Positions 29,367-39,340 of a stretch of DNA of 64,000 nucleotides are shown here, one piece after another. Numbering within the stretch: the first letter of the stretch is position 1; each line of letters begins with the position of its first letter. The position numbers and the translations under genes were made by a program. The notes under the pieces were generated by a model. The model saw only the letters and a program-made list of their open reading frames with translations. It did not search any database and was not told the origin of the DNA. Source of the DNA: Falsirhodobacter algicola (GTDB lineage: Bacteria > Pseudomonadota > Alphaproteobacteria > Rhodobacterales > Rhodobacteraceae); contig NZ_CP047289.1 of assembly GCF_018279165.1 (NCBI RefSeq), forward strand, positions 868,001-932,000, given 5' to 3'.

Positions 29367-31223
29367 ATGAGCAAGCTGCCGGAAAATCCCGCCGATCCGT
29401 TCAAGAAAGCCCTGGCCGAGGCCACCAAGACGATGGCCCGCGACCGGGAACTGACGGTCAGTTATTCCGTCGATCCGCCGGGGCAGACGCGCGATGGGAT
29501 GCGCCTGCCGCAGGTGACGCGGCGCATGACGCGCGACGAGGTGCTGCTGGCGCGCGGCACGGCGGATGCCTTCGCCCTGCGCCACCGCTATCACGATGAG
29601 GGCGTGGCGAGCCGTTACGCCCCCTCCGGCCCCCTCGCGCGCGACATCTTCGACGCGATGGAGACCGCGCGCTGCGAGGCGATGGGCGCGCGCGACATGC
29701 CCGGCACCGCGACCAATATCGACGCCAAGATCGCGCATGAGGCCGACCGCAAGGGATACGGCCAGATCAAGCGGGCGGAAGATGCGCCGCTGGCGCTCGC
29801 CGCGGGCTATCTGGTGCGGCATATGGCGACGGGGCGCGATCTGCCCGCCGCGGCCGCGAATGTGATGAACCTCTGGCGCGACCGCATGACGCTGGGCGAT
29901 CTGGAGGGGACGCTGGACGATCAGGCCGCCTTTGCGCGGATGGCCCGGCAGGTGATCTCCGATCTCGGCTATGGTGATCAGCTTGGCGAAGACCCGGACG
30001 CCGACGATGCCACCGACGACGCCGCCGATGAGGCGGAGCTGGACGACGATCAGCCCGACAGCAACGCCGATCAGGAAGGCGCCGACGACGAACCCGACGC
30101 CTCGCCCGAGCAGAGCCAAGAGCAGCAGCAGGACGCGGCGCAGGCGCAGGTCTCGATGGACGAGTCCGACCCGCAGCAGGAGGGCGAGGAAGCCGAGGCC
30201 CCCGAAGGCGAAGCCCCGAACGAGCCCCCGCCCCCGCCGGTCCATTCCGACGCCGATCCGAACTATGCCGCCTTCACCACCCGTTTCGACGAGGAGATCC
30301 GCGCCGAGGATCTGGCCGAACCGGCAGAGTTGGAGCGTCTGCGCGCCTATCTCGACCAGCAACTGGAGCCGCTGAAGGGCGCCGTCAGCCGTCTGGCGAA
30401 CAAGCTGCAACGCCGGCTTCAGGCCCAGCAGTCCCGCGCGTGGGAGTTCGATCTGGAGGAAGGCATCCTCGATGCGGGCCGTCTTGCCCGCGTGGTCGCC
30501 AACCCGACGACGCCGCTGTCCTTCAAGATCGAGCATGACACCGAGTTCCGGGATACCTGCGTGACGTTGCTCTTGGACAATTCCGGCTCCATGCGCGGGC
30601 GGCCCATCTCCATCGCGGCGATCTGCGCCGACGTTCTGGCCCGCACGCTCGAACGTTGTCAGGTCAAGGTGGAGATCCTCGGCTTCACCACCCGGGCCTG
30701 GAAGGGCGGCCAATCGCGCGAATCCTGGCTGGCAGAGGGGCGCAAGCCGCAGCCCGGTCGCCTGAACGATCTGCGTCATATCATCTACAAGGGGGGCGAC
30801 ACGCCGTGGCGGCGCGCACGCCCGAACCTTGGCCTGATGATGAAAGAGGGCCTTCTGAAGGAAAACATCGACGGCGAGGCGCTGGAATGGGCGCATCGCC
30901 GCCTGACCGCCCGCGCCGAGACGCGGAAGATCCTGATGGTCATCTCCGACGGGGCGCCGGTGGATGACAGCACCCTGTCGGTGAACCCGGCAAACTATCT
31001 CGAAAAGCACCTGCGCGATGTGATCGCCATGGTGGAGCGCCGCCGCGCCTGCGAGTTGATCGCGATCGGCATCGGCCATGACGTGACGCGGTATTACGAA
31101 CGCGCTGTCACGATCACCGATGTCGAACAGCTGGCCGGGGCGATGACCGAACAGCTTGCCTCGCTGTTCGATTCCGATCCGCGCAAACGCGCCCGCGTCC
31201 TCGGTATGAAGAAAGTTGGATGA
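29367..31223 (+). CDS. cobT: Cobaltochelatase subunit CobT (VWA domain)
   Basis: The 618-residue CobT has an N-terminal helical region, a strongly acidic Asp/Glu/Gln-rich linker (about residues 205-310), and a C-terminal von Willebrand A domain with the metal site LLLDNSGSM (Asp404, Ser406, Ser408). It binds CobS and is thought to link the ATPase ring to CobN. Its stop overlaps the start of the aminopeptidase gene as ATGA (31220-31223). Confidence 0.96.
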   Translation: MSKLPENPADPFKKALAEATKTMARDRELTVSYSVDPPGQTRDGMRLPQVTRRMTRDEVLLARGTADAFALRHRYHDEGVASRYAPSGPLARDIFDAMETARCEAMGARDMPGTATNIDAKIAHEADRKGYGQIKRAEDAPLALAAGYLVRHMATGRDLPAAAANVMNLWRDRMTLGDLEGTLDDQAAFARMARQVISDLGYGDQLGEDPDADDATDDAADEAELDDDQPDSNADQEGADDEPDASPEQSQEQQQDAAQAQVSMDESDPQQEGEEAEAPEGEAPNEPPPPPVHSDADPNYAAFTTRFDEEIRAEDLAEPAELERLRAYLDQQLEPLKGAVSRLANKLQRRLQAQQSRAWEFDLEEGILDAGRLARVVANPTTPLSFKIEHDTEFRDTCVTLLLDNSGSMRGRPISIAAICADVLARTLERCQVKVEILGFTTRAWKGGQSRESWLAEGRKPQPGRLNDLRHIIYKGGDTPWRRARPNLGLMMKEGLLKENIDGEALEWAHRRLTARAETRKILMVISDGAPVDDSTLSVNPANYLEKHLRDVIAMVERRRACELIAIGIGHDVTRYYERAVTITDVEQLAGAMTEQLASLFDSDPRKRARVLGMKKVG

Positions 31224-32992
31224 TGCTGCAGACCTTTACCTCCACCGCCCGTCCCGAACAGGGCCCGCCGCGCCTTGCCGCCCTGCGCGCGCAGATGCGC
31301 CATATGGGCCTTGCCGGCTACATCGTGCCCCGTTCGGACGTGCATCAGGGTGAATATGTCGCGGCGCGGGACGAACGTCTGTCGTGGCTGACGGGGTTCA
31401 CCGGCTCGGCCGGGTTCTGCATCGTGCTGCAAGACAAGGCGGGCGTGTTCATCGACGGCCGCTACCGCACGCAGGTGAAGAACCAAGTCGCGGCAGAATT
31501 CACGCCCGTGCCGTGGCCCGATGTGAAGCCCGGCCCGTGGATCCTCGAGCATACGCATGGCGAGATCGGCTTCGATCCGTGGCTGCACACGCAGGACGAA
31601 ATCTCGCAGCTGCGCGATGCGGGCGTCACCCTGCGCGCGGTGGAAAACCTCGTCGATATGATCTGGGACGATCAGCCTGCCCCGCCCAAGGGCCGGGCCT
31701 TCCTGCATCCCGACGCCTTGGCGGGCCAGACCTCGGCCGAAAAGCGGCAGATGGTGGCCAAGGGGCTGAAGGGCAAAGCCGTCATCCTGACCCTGCCCGA
31801 CAGCATCTGCTGGCTGCTGAACGTTCGCGGTTCGGACATTCCGCGCGTGCCGCTGCTGCATGCCTTCGCCATCCTGCACGACGATGCGCGGCTGGATCTG
31901 TTCGCCGATCCCGCGAAGATCCCAGAGGATGTGCTCGACCATCTCGGCCCGCAGGTTTCGCTGCATCCGAACACGGTATTTGCCGATATGCTCCGCCGCC
32001 TGCGCGGCCCGGTGCAGCTCGATCCCGCCAGCGCCCCGGTCGCCTTGCGCCTCGCGCTCGAAGAGGAAGGGACCAAGATCCTCGGCATCGAGGATCCGTG
32101 CCGCCTGCCCAAGGCCTGCAAGACCCCGGCCGAGATCGAGGGCATGCGTCAGGCGCATCTGCGCGACGGCGCGGCGGTGGTGGAGTTCCTTGCATGGCTC
32201 GACGCCCGCGCCCCCGAAGGGCAGTTGACCGAAATCGCCGTGGTGAAGGCGCTGGAAGCGTTCCGCCGGGCCGATGACTCGCTGCACGATCTGAGCTTCG
32301 ACACGATCTGCGGCGCCGGTCCGAACGGCGCGATGATGCATTACCGCGTGACCGAAGACACCGACCGCCCCGTGCGCATGGACGAACTGCTGCTGGTGGA
32401 TTCGGGCGGGCAATATCCCGACGGCACCACCGACATCACCCGCACCATGGCCGTCGGCGATCCGGGAGAGCTGGCGCGCGAGTGCTACACCCGCGTGTTG
32501 CAGGGGCTGATCAACTTGTCGCGGGTGCGCTGGCCCAAGGGCCTTGCCGGGCGCGACCTCGATCCCATTGCGCGGTTCCCCCTCTGGGTGGATGGGCGCG
32601 ATTTCAACCACGGCACCGGCCACGGCGTGGGCGCGTTCCTGTCGGTCCACGAAGGGCCGCAGCGGATCAATTCCATCTCCACCGTGCCGCTGGAACCGGG
32701 GATGATCCTGTCGAACGAGCCGGGCTATTACCGCGAAGGGGAGTTCGGGATCCGGCTGGAGAACCTGATCGTGGTCGAACCCGCGCCGCAGGGCCCGGAC
32801 GATCGCGAACAGCTGCGCTTCGAGACGATCACCTTCGCCCCCTTCGACCGCCGCCTGATCGACGTGACGCGCCTGTCGCAGGACGAACGCGATTGGCTGA
32901 ACGCCTATCACGCCCAAGTGGCCGAAAAGCTGTCGGATCGCCTGTCGGCCCCGGCGCTGGAATGGCTGCGCCTCGCGACTGCACCGCTTTAG
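31220..32992 (+). CDS. Xaa-Pro aminopeptidase (M24B, PepP family)
   Basis: The 590-residue protein has two creatinase-like N-terminal domains and a C-terminal pita-bread domain with metal ligands Asp394 and Asp405 in [17 protein letters not shown], the His of GTGHGVGAF, the Glu of SNEPGYY and the Glu of [10 protein letters not shown]. The 590-residue, three-domain form matches eukaryote-like aminopeptidase P rather than the 440-residue E. coli PepP. It removes an N-terminal residue before proline. Translation is coupled to cobT by the ATGA overlap; a functional link with cobalt insertion is not evident. Confidence 0.93.
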   Translation: MMLQTFTSTARPEQGPPRLAALRAQMRHMGLAGYIVPRSDVHQGEYVAARDERLSWLTGFTGSAGFCIVLQDKAGVFIDGRYRTQVKNQVAAEFTPVPWPDVKPGPWILEHTHGEIGFDPWLHTQDEISQLRDAGVTLRAVENLVDMIWDDQPAPPKGRAFLHPDALAGQTSAEKRQMVAKGLKGKAVILTLPDSICWLLNVRGSDIPRVPLLHAFAILHDDARLDLFADPAKIPEDVLDHLGPQVSLHPNTVFADMLRRLRGPVQLDPASAPVALRLALEEEGTKILGIEDPCRLPKACKTPAEIEGMRQAHLRDGAAVVEFLAWLDARAPEGQLTEIAVVKALEAFRRADDSLHDLSFDTICGAGPNGAMMHYRVTEDTDRPVRMDELLLVDSGGQYPDGTTDITRTMAVGDPGELARECYTRVLQGLINLSRVRWPKGLAGRDLDPIARFPLWVDGRDFNHGTGHGVGAFLSVHEGPQRINSISTVPLEPGMILSNEPGYYREGEFGIRLENLIVVEPAPQGPDDREQLRFETITFAPFDRRLIDVTRLSQDERDWLNAYHAQVAEKLSDRLSAPALEWLRLATAPL

Positions 32993-33050
32993 GGGTGACA
33001 GGGGGTGCATCGCCTGTATGATGCACCCCAAGCAAGCAATGGAGATGGCG

Positions 33051-33386
33051 ATGGCCGATGATATCCGTGTCCGCAAGGTGACCGGTCGCTGGGTCGTGCG
33101 CAGCGATGGCGCCGTTCTTGCCGAAACTTCCGCCGCGCTGGAACTGGAGGAAGGCAGCCACGCTCCGGTGATCTTCTTCCCGCGTCAGGACGTTGCGATG
33201 GCCTTCCTCGATGCCGAGGGGACGGAGACGCGCAGTCTGGGCAAGGCGACGCGGTTCGCGCTCGTCGATGCTTCGGCGACCACGCGCGATGTCGCGTGGA
33301 GCGTCGATGCCCCGCCCGGCCCGGCCGCCCGTCTGGCCGGGCATATCGCCTTCGACGCCGAAAAGGTAACGGTGGAGCGGCTCTAG
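33051..33386 (+). CDS. DUF427-family protein
   Basis: From ATG 33051 (GGAG six bases upstream) the product has 111 residues: DIRVRKVTGRWVVRSDGAVLAE, then HAPVIFFPRQDVAMAFL, matching the compact beta fold of DUF427 proteins with the conserved PVIYFPxxDV motif. The biochemical role of the family is unknown. Alternative starts at 33018 and 33039 exist. Its TAG stop lies in CTAG, which on the other strand is also the sufE stop. Confidence 0.8.
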   Translation: MADDIRVRKVTGRWVVRSDGAVLAETSAALELEEGSHAPVIFFPRQDVAMAFLDAEGTETRSLGKATRFALVDASATTRDVAWSVDAPPGPAARLAGHIAFDAEKVTVERL

Positions 33387-33793
33387 CCCGCTGCCGCCGC
33401 CACCTCGCGGATGCGCGTGATCATCGCGCGCACCCCGTTCGAACGCTGCGCCGACAGGTGCCGATCAAGGCCCAGACGGCCGAGTTCCGCCGCCGCGTCC
33501 ACCTTCCCCACCTCTGCCACCGGCAGCCCGGAATAAAGCGCGTGCAGCACCGCGATCAGGCCGCGCACGATCATGGCATCGCTGTCGCCTTCGAAGTCGA
33601 AATGACCGGCCTCGATCCGCGGGTGAATCCACACCTGACTGGCGCATCCCTCGACCTTGGTCGCCGGGGCCTTCAGCGCGTCGGGCATCGGCGGCATGGC
33701 CTTTCCAAGCTCGATGACGTGGCGGTAGCGTTCCTCCCAGTCCTCGAGGAAGTCGAAGGTTTCGGCAATGTCTTCGAAGGCCTGCGTCGCCAT
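33383..33793 (-). CDS. sufE: SufE-family cysteine desulfurase activator
   Basis: The 136-residue protein has the sulfur-accepting Cys50 in KVEGCASQVW and a SufE fold (FLEDWEERYRHVIELGK). It accepts persulfide sulfur from SufS for iron-sulfur cluster assembly. ATG 33793 gives the standard length. No other suf gene is adjacent. It is convergent with the DUF427 gene, sharing a CTAG stop palindrome. Confidence 0.94.
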   Translation of the reverse strand: MATQAFEDIAETFDFLEDWEERYRHVIELGKAMPPMPDALKAPATKVEGCASQVWIHPRIEAGHFDFEGDSDAMIVRGLIAVLHALYSGLPVAEVGKVDAAAELGRLGLDRHLSAQRSNGVRAMITRIREVAAAAG

Positions 33794-33911
33794 GTCCAAT
33801 CTCCATCCGGTGCGAGCCAGAGGTATGCGCTCGACCGGCGAAGGTCCAGTGCGGCTTCCCAAAGGGCCCCCGATAAGCTAGCACTTCGGGCATCTGACGG
33901 AGGAGGACGCG

Positions 33912-34343
33912 ATGACCCGTTGCCTGTTTGCCATCCTGATCGCCAGCACGGCGCTTGTCGGCTGCTCGCGGCTGAACCCGGCCACATGGTCCGGCGGCAG
34001 CAGCGCCCCGGCGCCCGTGGACACCCCCGCCCCCAAGGTCGATGAGCGTCCGCTGATCGCGCAGGTGACGGAACTGGAGGTCGATCGCACCGGTGGCGGC
34101 GCGATCATCCGGGCGACGGGCCTCGCGCCGACCCAAGGGTGGTACGACGCCGCGCTCGTCCCGGTCGAGACCACGGACGGCACGCTTCGCTTCGCGTTCC
34201 GCGCCGCCCCCCCGGCGTCGGAGCAGCCCGTCGGGCCCGCCGCCACGCGGGAAATCGTGGTCGCCACCGCCGTGGATGCGGCCACGCTGTCCCGCGCGGG
34301 CCGCATCACGGTGCAAGGCGCGACGAACGCCCTCAGCCGGTAA
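33912..34343 (+). CDS. Lipoprotein of unknown function
   Basis: The 143 residues open with a lipoprotein signal, lipobox LVGC (Cys18), then a Pro/Ala-rich linker (APAPVDTPAPKV) and a small domain of about 95 residues (LIAQVTELEVDRTGGGAIIRATG...). The repeating beta-like pattern suggests a sandwich fold. It is divergent from sufE and overlaps the end of rnd by 11 bases on the opposite strand. I do not recognise the family. Confidence 0.7.
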   Translation: MTRCLFAILIASTALVGCSRLNPATWSGGSSAPAPVDTPAPKVDERPLIAQVTELEVDRTGGGAIIRATGLAPTQGWYDAALVPVETTDGTLRFAFRAAPPASEQPVGPAATREIVVATAVDAATLSRAGRITVQGATNALSR

Positions 34344-35493
34344 GGGCGACGACACGCACCGCGTTGCCCTTGGCCGACAGGGCGATCTCGCCCCGGCACA
34401 GGCGCAGCGCGTCGTTCCCGAACGCCTCCAGCCGCCAGCCCTTCAGCGCGGGCATGTCGCGCTCGCCCGCCGCTAGCGCATCGAGCTCGGCCGAAGAGGC
34501 GATCAGCTTGGCCGCAACGCCCAAGTCTTCGGACTTGGCCTTCAGCAGCACGCGCAGCAGATCGGCCAAGGCCGGGTTCACCTGAAGCTGCTCCTTCGAG
34601 GAATCGGGCTTCGGCATCGCCTCGGGCTTCATCTCCTGCCCGGCCTTCACGGCCGCAAGGATACCGTCCGCAATCTCGCCACGCCGCGCCTCGCGCAGCA
34701 GAAGGCGCGAGCGCCCCAGATCCTCGACCGAGGCCGGTTTGGTGGAGGCCAGTTCCAACAGCGCATCGTCCTTCATCACCCGCGACCGGGGAACGTTGTG
34801 CGACTGCGCATAGGCCTCGCGGAACCGCGCAAGCTCCTTCACCACGGCAAGGAAGCGGGCCGAGGTGGTCCGCGTCTTGATCCGCTGCCACGCATCGTCG
34901 GGATGCACGGTATAGGTGGCCGGATCGCTCAGGATCGCCAGTTCCTCGGCGACCCAGCGTTCACGACCCGATTTCGCGATCTGCGCCGAGAGCGATTCGT
35001 AGATCACCCGCAGATGCGTCACATCCGCCAGTGCATAGGTCTTTTGCGCCTCCGACAGCGGGCGGCGCGACCAGTCGGTGAACCGCGAGGTCTTGTCGAG
35101 GTTCTCCCGCGCGATCTTGCGCACCAGCGTCTCGTAGCCGACCTGCTCGCCGAAGCCGCAGACCATCGCCGCCACCTGCGTGTCGAACAGGGGTTTGGGG
35201 ATCACGCCGCCTTCGACGAAGAAGATCTCCAGATCCTGACGCGCGGCGTGGAACACCTTCACCGTCCGCTCCCAACGAAACAGATCGTAGAGCGGAGCAA
35301 GCTCCAGATCGTCGCTTGCGATGGGGTCGATCAGCACGGCCTCCCCATCGCCCGGAAGGGCCATCTGAATCAGGCAGAGCTTGGACCAGTACGTCCGCTC
35401 TCGCAGGAATTCAGTATCGAGGGTGACATAGGGTTCGGCCTTGGCGGCTTCGCAGAATGCGGCCAACTCGGCGGTGGTGGTGATCGTACGCAT
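34333..35493 (-). CDS. rnd: Ribonuclease D
   Basis: The 386-residue exonuclease carries the DEDD core beginning TLDTEFLRERTYW (Asp26, Glu28), VFHAARQDLEIF, and the DEDDy Tyr in QKTYALADVTHL, followed by HRDC domains (from about residue 210). It trims 3' ends of tRNA precursors. A reading frame continuing 204 residues upstream runs through olsB in another frame and is not part of the gene; ATG 35493 starts properly with MRTITTTAELAAF. Confidence 0.95.
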   Translation of the reverse strand: MRTITTTAELAAFCEAAKAEPYVTLDTEFLRERTYWSKLCLIQMALPGDGEAVLIDPIASDDLELAPLYDLFRWERTVKVFHAARQDLEIFFVEGGVIPKPLFDTQVAAMVCGFGEQVGYETLVRKIARENLDKTSRFTDWSRRPLSEAQKTYALADVTHLRVIYESLSAQIAKSGRERWVAEELAILSDPATYTVHPDDAWQRIKTRTTSARFLAVVKELARFREAYAQSHNVPRSRVMKDDALLELASTKPASVEDLGRSRLLLREARRGEIADGILAAVKAGQEMKPEAMPKPDSSKEQLQVNPALADLLRVLLKAKSEDLGVAAKLIASSAELDALAAGERDMPALKGWRLEAFGNDALRLCRGEIALSAKGNAVRVVALTG

Positions 35494-35561
35494 GGAATGT
35501 CCTTCGCCGGTTCGTCCGGCTGATTTCGTCATACCGCCCTCCGGCCCCGAGGAAAAGCGCC

Positions 35562-36269
35562 TTAGGCCAGCCGCAGAAGCTGCGCCCGCGCGCGGGGAAT
35601 CCGCTCCAGTTCCACCCCCGTGAAGACGTGCATCGTGTCCATGTGATTGTCCAGAACCGCATGATCGGACACCCACCCCCCCATCAGAAGGTAGGAACGC
35701 AGCAGCGGCGGCATCCGGCGCAGCGCGTTCTGCATGTCGATGCTGTGATCCTGAAGCAGCGCGGCATAGGGAAACACCTGCGCCGCCTTCACGCCCGGCC
35801 GCCACGATACGGGCGCCTGATGCGCCTGCCGCAACAGCGCGAAGGCATCCTGATAGGGGTCCGGCTGCGTACCTTGGAACGAAGAGCAGCCAAAGACCAG
35901 CCGCGCCCCCCATGCGGTGATATAGCCCGCAAGCGCCCGCCACGCCGCCCGCACGATCGTCGCCTGATGGCGTTCGGGATGCAGGCAGAAGCGCCCCACC
36001 TCGATCATCGGGCCGTCGAAGCGGCGCAGCGCGCTCAGATCGTAATGCTGCGCGGCATAGCTCTGCTCCACCTCCTCGGGCATGAGGCGCAGAAAGCGGT
36101 AGCACGCCACGAGGTCGCCCCCCTCCTCCACCAGCACATGGGTGCAGACGGGATCGAAGGCGTCCCGGTCGGGGGCCGTCAGCCCGAAGGCCTGCGTCCG
36201 AAGCGCCTGCGCCCGGGCCATATCCCCGGCGCTGACGGCCTCCCGCACGCTGTAGCGTCCCACGCTCAT
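35562..36269 (-). CDS. olsB: L-ornithine N-alpha-acyltransferase OlsB
   Basis: The 235-residue GNAT-fold enzyme shows the OlsB signatures EVGRFCLHPERH, LVFGCSSFQGTQPDPYQDAFALL and PPLLRSYLLMGGWVSDHAVLD. It transfers a 3-hydroxyacyl chain from ACP to ornithine to form lyso-ornithine lipid, the first step of phosphorus-free ornithine lipid synthesis. The second enzyme OlsA is not adjacent; the PlsC-type gene at 21.6 kb is a candidate. It lies 68 bases upstream of rnd and is divergent from msrB. Confidence 0.9.
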   Translation of the reverse strand: MSVGRYSVREAVSAGDMARAQALRTQAFGLTAPDRDAFDPVCTHVLVEEGGDLVACYRFLRLMPEEVEQSYAAQHYDLSALRRFDGPMIEVGRFCLHPERHQATIVRAAWRALAGYITAWGARLVFGCSSFQGTQPDPYQDAFALLRQAHQAPVSWRPGVKAAQVFPYAALLQDHSIDMQNALRRMPPLLRSYLLMGGWVSDHAVLDNHMDTMHVFTGVELERIPRARAQLLRLA

Positions 36270-36368
36270 CGACGGCTCCCTAGCGAAATTGCGCTGCTCC
36301 CCCTACATATCGACCGTGGACAGGACGCGGGCAAGCCGTTCGCTGTCCTGCGGAAAGAGGAGACCGCC

Positions 36369-36764
36369 ATGGTTGAAAAAGTCATCAAATCCGATGCCGA
36401 CTGGCGCGAACAACTGACAGACGAGCAGTTCCGCGTCACACGGCAGCACGGGACCGAGCGCCCCGGAAGCCATGAGGATCTGCCCCGCGATCCCGGCACC
36501 TTCACCTGCATCTGCTGCGGTGCCCCCCTGTTCGAGCAGGACACCAAGTTCGAGAGCCATTGCGGCTGGCCGGCCTTCTATGCGCCCGCCGACAAGGATA
36601 TGGTGGGGATGAGCCGCGACAATTCCCTTGGGATGCAGCGGATCGAAGTGCACTGCAACCGCTGCGACGCCCATCTGGGGCATGTCTTCCCGGACGGCCC
36701 GCAGCCGACGGGGCTGCGGTACTGCATCAACGGGGTCGCGCTGGCGTTCCAGCCGAAGGATTAA
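36369..36764 (+). CDS. msrB: Peptide methionine-R-sulfoxide reductase MsrB
   Basis: The 131-residue enzyme has a zinc site from C47-X2-C50 and C96-X2-C99, catalytic Cys119 in GLRYCINGVAL, and the conserved GWPAF. Cys65 in SHCGWPAF is placed as a possible resolving cysteine. It repairs oxidised methionine with thioredoxin. ATG 36369 follows AGAGGAGA. Its TAA stop sits in TTAA, also the stop of the convergent BamE-like gene. Confidence 0.95.
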   Translation: MVEKVIKSDADWREQLTDEQFRVTRQHGTERPGSHEDLPRDPGTFTCICCGAPLFEQDTKFESHCGWPAFYAPADKDMVGMSRDNSLGMQRIEVHCNRCDAHLGHVFPDGPQPTGLRYCINGVALAFQPKD

Positions 36765-37222
36765 TCGACCACATCCTCGGCGCGCAGGCGGCCGACCGAA
36801 CCGAACAGCTGGCGCAGGAAGCTGCTGCCGTCCACGCCCGAGGTCGTCACACGGCGCGACAGCGGGACGACGCGGCCCTGCTCCAGCCCGAACCGCTCGA
36901 CGTTCGACACACGGTTCTGCGCATCGAAGCTGACGGCGACGACCTCGCGGTCGATCTCGCGGCGCAAGATGCCGAAGGTGCGGAAGCGGCTCTGGACATA
37001 GAACCACGCCCGATCGCTGACGAGGCCGGTCGCGGCGGGACGCCCGATCCGTTCCACCACCGTGTCGCGATTGTCGCCGATCTGAACCTGCGCAAGGTCC
37101 TGTTCCATGGGAACATAGCCGTGATTGCGATAGATCGGGCCGCAGGAGACGACGGATCCGAGGGCCAGTACGACGACCGCGCTTCGCAGCGCCATCGTCA
37201 TCTTTCGTCCTGAGCGAGCCAT
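36761..37222 (-). CDS. BamE/SmpA-OmlA-family outer-membrane lipoprotein
   Basis: The roughly 153-residue product has a signal region (ALRSAVVVLALGSVVSC) with lipobox VVSC, then PIYRNHGYVPMEQDLAQVQIGDNRDTVVERIGRPAATG, the characteristic start of SmpA/OmlA domains, and IDREVVAVSFDAQNRV. BamE stabilises the barrel-assembly complex. Starts at 37222 (AAGGGG upstream), 37201 or 37195 are possible. It is divergent from yceD. Confidence 0.85.
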   Translation of the reverse strand: MARSGRKMTMALRSAVVVLALGSVVSCGPIYRNHGYVPMEQDLAQVQIGDNRDTVVERIGRPAATGLVSDRAWFYVQSRFRTFGILRREIDREVVAVSFDAQNRVSNVERFGLEQGRVVPLSRRVTTSGVDGSSFLRQLFGSVGRLRAEDVVD

Positions 37223-37311
37223 GCGAACCCCTTGCCTTGCGGGCCAAGGGCCCATATCGAGCCTTGGCTTAACAGAAGGGCGCGCCCCTGTTCAAGAAAG
37301 GAAGCGCACGG

Positions 37312-37857
37312 ATGACAGATCAACCGCTTAGCCAGACCTATCGCGTCGCCAGTTTGCCGACGCGCAAACCCCAACGTTTCACGCTGACCCCGACCAAGGC
37401 GCAGCGCGCCGCCCTTGCGGCCGATCTCGGGATCACGCAGGTCCACGAGATGTCCTTCGCCGGAGAGATCCGGGCCGAAGGGCGTTCCGATTTCGTGCTG
37501 ACGGGCAAGCTGACCGCCGTGGTCGAGCAACCCTGCGTCGTCTCGCTGGAGCCGGTGATCACGCCGATCGCCGCCGATGCGCGCCGCCGCTACAGCGCGA
37601 ACTACGTCGAACCGGAGGCCGATGAGGTCGAAACCCCGGACGACGACGCTCTGGAACCCCTGCCCGCCGAGATCGACATCGCCATCGTCGCGGTGGAGGA
37701 ACTGGCCCTGAACCTTCCGGCCTATCCGCGCCGGGATGGGGCGCAACTGGGCGAGGCGGTGTTCACCGCTCCGGGCGAGGCACCGCTGAAAGATAACGAT
37801 CTTCGGCCCTTTGCCGGTCTTCAAGCCTTGAAAGACAAGCTGAACGGTGGCAATTAG
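37312..37857 (+). CDS. yceD: YceD/DUF177-family protein upstream of rpmF
   Basis: The 181-residue protein has the DUF177 pattern: a core around EIRAEGRSDFVLTGKLTAVVEQPCVVSLEPV and an acidic middle (EADEVETPDDDALEPLPAEIDI). DUF177 genes are found next to rpmF across bacteria and are linked to ribosome or 23S rRNA biology. It begins the yceD-rpmF-plsX-fabH-ihfA-merR block, though rpmF also has its own promoter. Confidence 0.9.
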   Translation: MTDQPLSQTYRVASLPTRKPQRFTLTPTKAQRAALAADLGITQVHEMSFAGEIRAEGRSDFVLTGKLTAVVEQPCVVSLEPVITPIAADARRRYSANYVEPEADEVETPDDDALEPLPAEIDIAIVAVEELALNLPAYPRRDGAQLGEAVFTAPGEAPLKDNDLRPFAGLQALKDKLNGGN

Positions 37858-37875
37858 GGCCACGATGAAAGGGGC

Positions 37876-37903
37876 TTGCGTAGCGGGAAAATGCCGCTAT
37901 GTT
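37876..37903 (+). promoter_or_regulatory. Predicted promoter of rpmF-plsX-fabH
   Basis: TTGCGT (37876-37881) and TATGTT (37898-37903) are 16 bases apart in the 152-base gap after yceD. The 100-base leader to rpmF includes a small stem TTACC/GGTAA. Confidence 0.6.
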
Positions 37904-38009
37904 CCGCGCCTCATTGAACATGCGGATCGGGCTCCGACGGATCGGGGAATTACCGCATCCGAGGTAAATCACGGGGGCACGTTCCCTCAATCAAACTGAG
38001 GTCGAGATA

Positions 38010-38216
38010 ATGGCTGTCCCGCAGAACCGCGTTACGAAATCCCGCCGCAACATGCGCCGCTCGCATGATGCTCTGGTCGCCGGCAACCCGGCAGAATGCC
38101 CGAACTGCGGCGAACTGAAGCGCCCGCACCACGTTTGCGGCGCTTGCGGCCACTACGACTCGCGTGAAGTCGTTGCGACCGCGACCGAGGTCGATTTGGA
38201 CGACGACGCGGCGTAA
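38010..38216 (+). CDS. rpmF: 50S ribosomal protein L32
   Basis: The 68-residue L32 starts [20 protein letters not shown] and keeps all four zinc-binding cysteines: C30-X2-C33 and C43-X2-C46. The C-terminal tail is longer and more acidic than in enteric L32 (VDLDDDAA). It is followed 20 bases later by plsX, the common bacterial order linking ribosome and lipid synthesis. Confidence 0.98.
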   Translation: MAVPQNRVTKSRRNMRRSHDALVAGNPAECPNCGELKRPHHVCGACGHYDSREVVATATEVDLDDDAA

Positions 38217-38236
38217 TCCGCCGGGTCCCGCAGTCC

Positions 38237-39340
38237 ATGTCGTCCGCACCGAAACTCCAGACGGCTGGCGATACGACCAGAATCGTCATTTCGGTCGACG
38301 CCATGGGCGGGGACCGTGGGCCGGCCGCTGTCGTGGCCGGTCTGGTGGCTTCGGCCAGCAAGAACGCGGAAATCGCGTTCATTCTTCACGGTGACGAAGA
38401 CGAACTCGGTCCGCTGGTCTCGCGTCAGGCCAGTCTGGCCGGTCGGTGCGAGGTTCGCCACGCCCCCCGCATCGTCACGATGAACGACAAGCCCAGCCAA
38501 GTGATGCGCAACGGCCAAGGCACGTCGATGTGGTCCACCATCGAATCGGTGAAGAATGGCGAGGCGGCCGTGGCCGTGTCGTGCGGCAATACCGGCGCGT
38601 TGATGGCCGTGTCGATGCTGCGCTTGCGCAAGCTGCCCGGCATCAACCGTCCGGCGATCGCGGGGCTTTGGCCGTCGCGCAATCCGGCGGGCTTCAACGT
38701 CATCCTCGATATCGGGGCGGACGTTCGGGCCGATGCCGAAGATCTTTTGCAATACGGCATCATGGGCGTGTCCTATGCCCGCAACGGCATGAACATCGCC
38801 CGCCCCCGCGTCGGTCTGCTGAATGTCGGCACCGAAGAGCATAAGGGCCGCGCGGGCATGAAGGATGCTTTCGACCTGATGGCCGCGCATGCCGAATCGG
38901 GGCAATACGAATTCGTCGGTTTCGTCGAGGGCGGCGATATTCCGAGCGATCGGTGCGATGTGATCGTCACCGACGGCTTCACCGGCAACGTCGCCATCAA
39001 GACGGGCGAAGGCACGGCCAAGATCATCGCCGATTTCCTGCGCGATGCGTTTCAGGCGACCTTCCTGTCGAAGATGGCCGCCCTGCTGGCCCTCGCCTCG
39101 CTGAAACGGCTGCAAAAGCGCATCGACCCGCGCCGCGTGAACGGCGGCGTGTTCCTTGGGCTGAACGGCACCGTGGTGAAATCCCATGGCTCGGCCGATG
39201 CGACGGGTGTCTCTTCGGCGATCAAGCTGGCCTTCCAGCTGGCGAAAACAGGATTCAACGATCGACTGGCCGCCCGCGTTGCCAACGCCGCGGCAGGACG
39301 CCAGACGATGGATATGACCAAGGACGGGACATCGGGATGA
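38237..39340 (+). CDS. plsX: Phosphate acyltransferase PlsX
   Basis: The 367-residue enzyme contains IVISVDAMGGDRGP, AVSCGNTGALMA, GLWPSRNPAGFNVILDIGA and FTGNVAIKTGEGTAK, the PlsX landmarks. It converts acyl-ACP to acyl-phosphate for glycerolipid synthesis. Its stop overlaps the fabH start (ATGA, 39337-39340). Confidence 0.97.
   Translation: MSSAPKLQTAGDTTRIVISVDAMGGDRGPAAVVAGLVASASKNAEIAFILHGDEDELGPLVSRQASLAGRCEVRHAPRIVTMNDKPSQVMRNGQGTSMWSTIESVKNGEAAVAVSCGNTGALMAVSMLRLRKLPGINRPAIAGLWPSRNPAGFNVILDIGADVRADAEDLLQYGIMGVSYARNGMNIARPRVGLLNVGTEEHKGRAGMKDAFDLMAAHAESGQYEFVGFVEGGDIPSDRCDVIVTDGFTGNVAIKTGEGTAKIIADFLRDAFQATFLSKMAALLALASLKRLQKRIDPRRVNGGVFLGLNGTVVKSHGSADATGVSSAIKLAFQLAKTGFNDRLAARVANAAAGRQTMDMTKDGTSG

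Noticed and set aside
35494-36105. 204-residue N-terminal extension of ribonuclease D
   Set aside because: It overlaps olsB in another frame, and the conserved Rnd N-terminus begins at ATG 35493.
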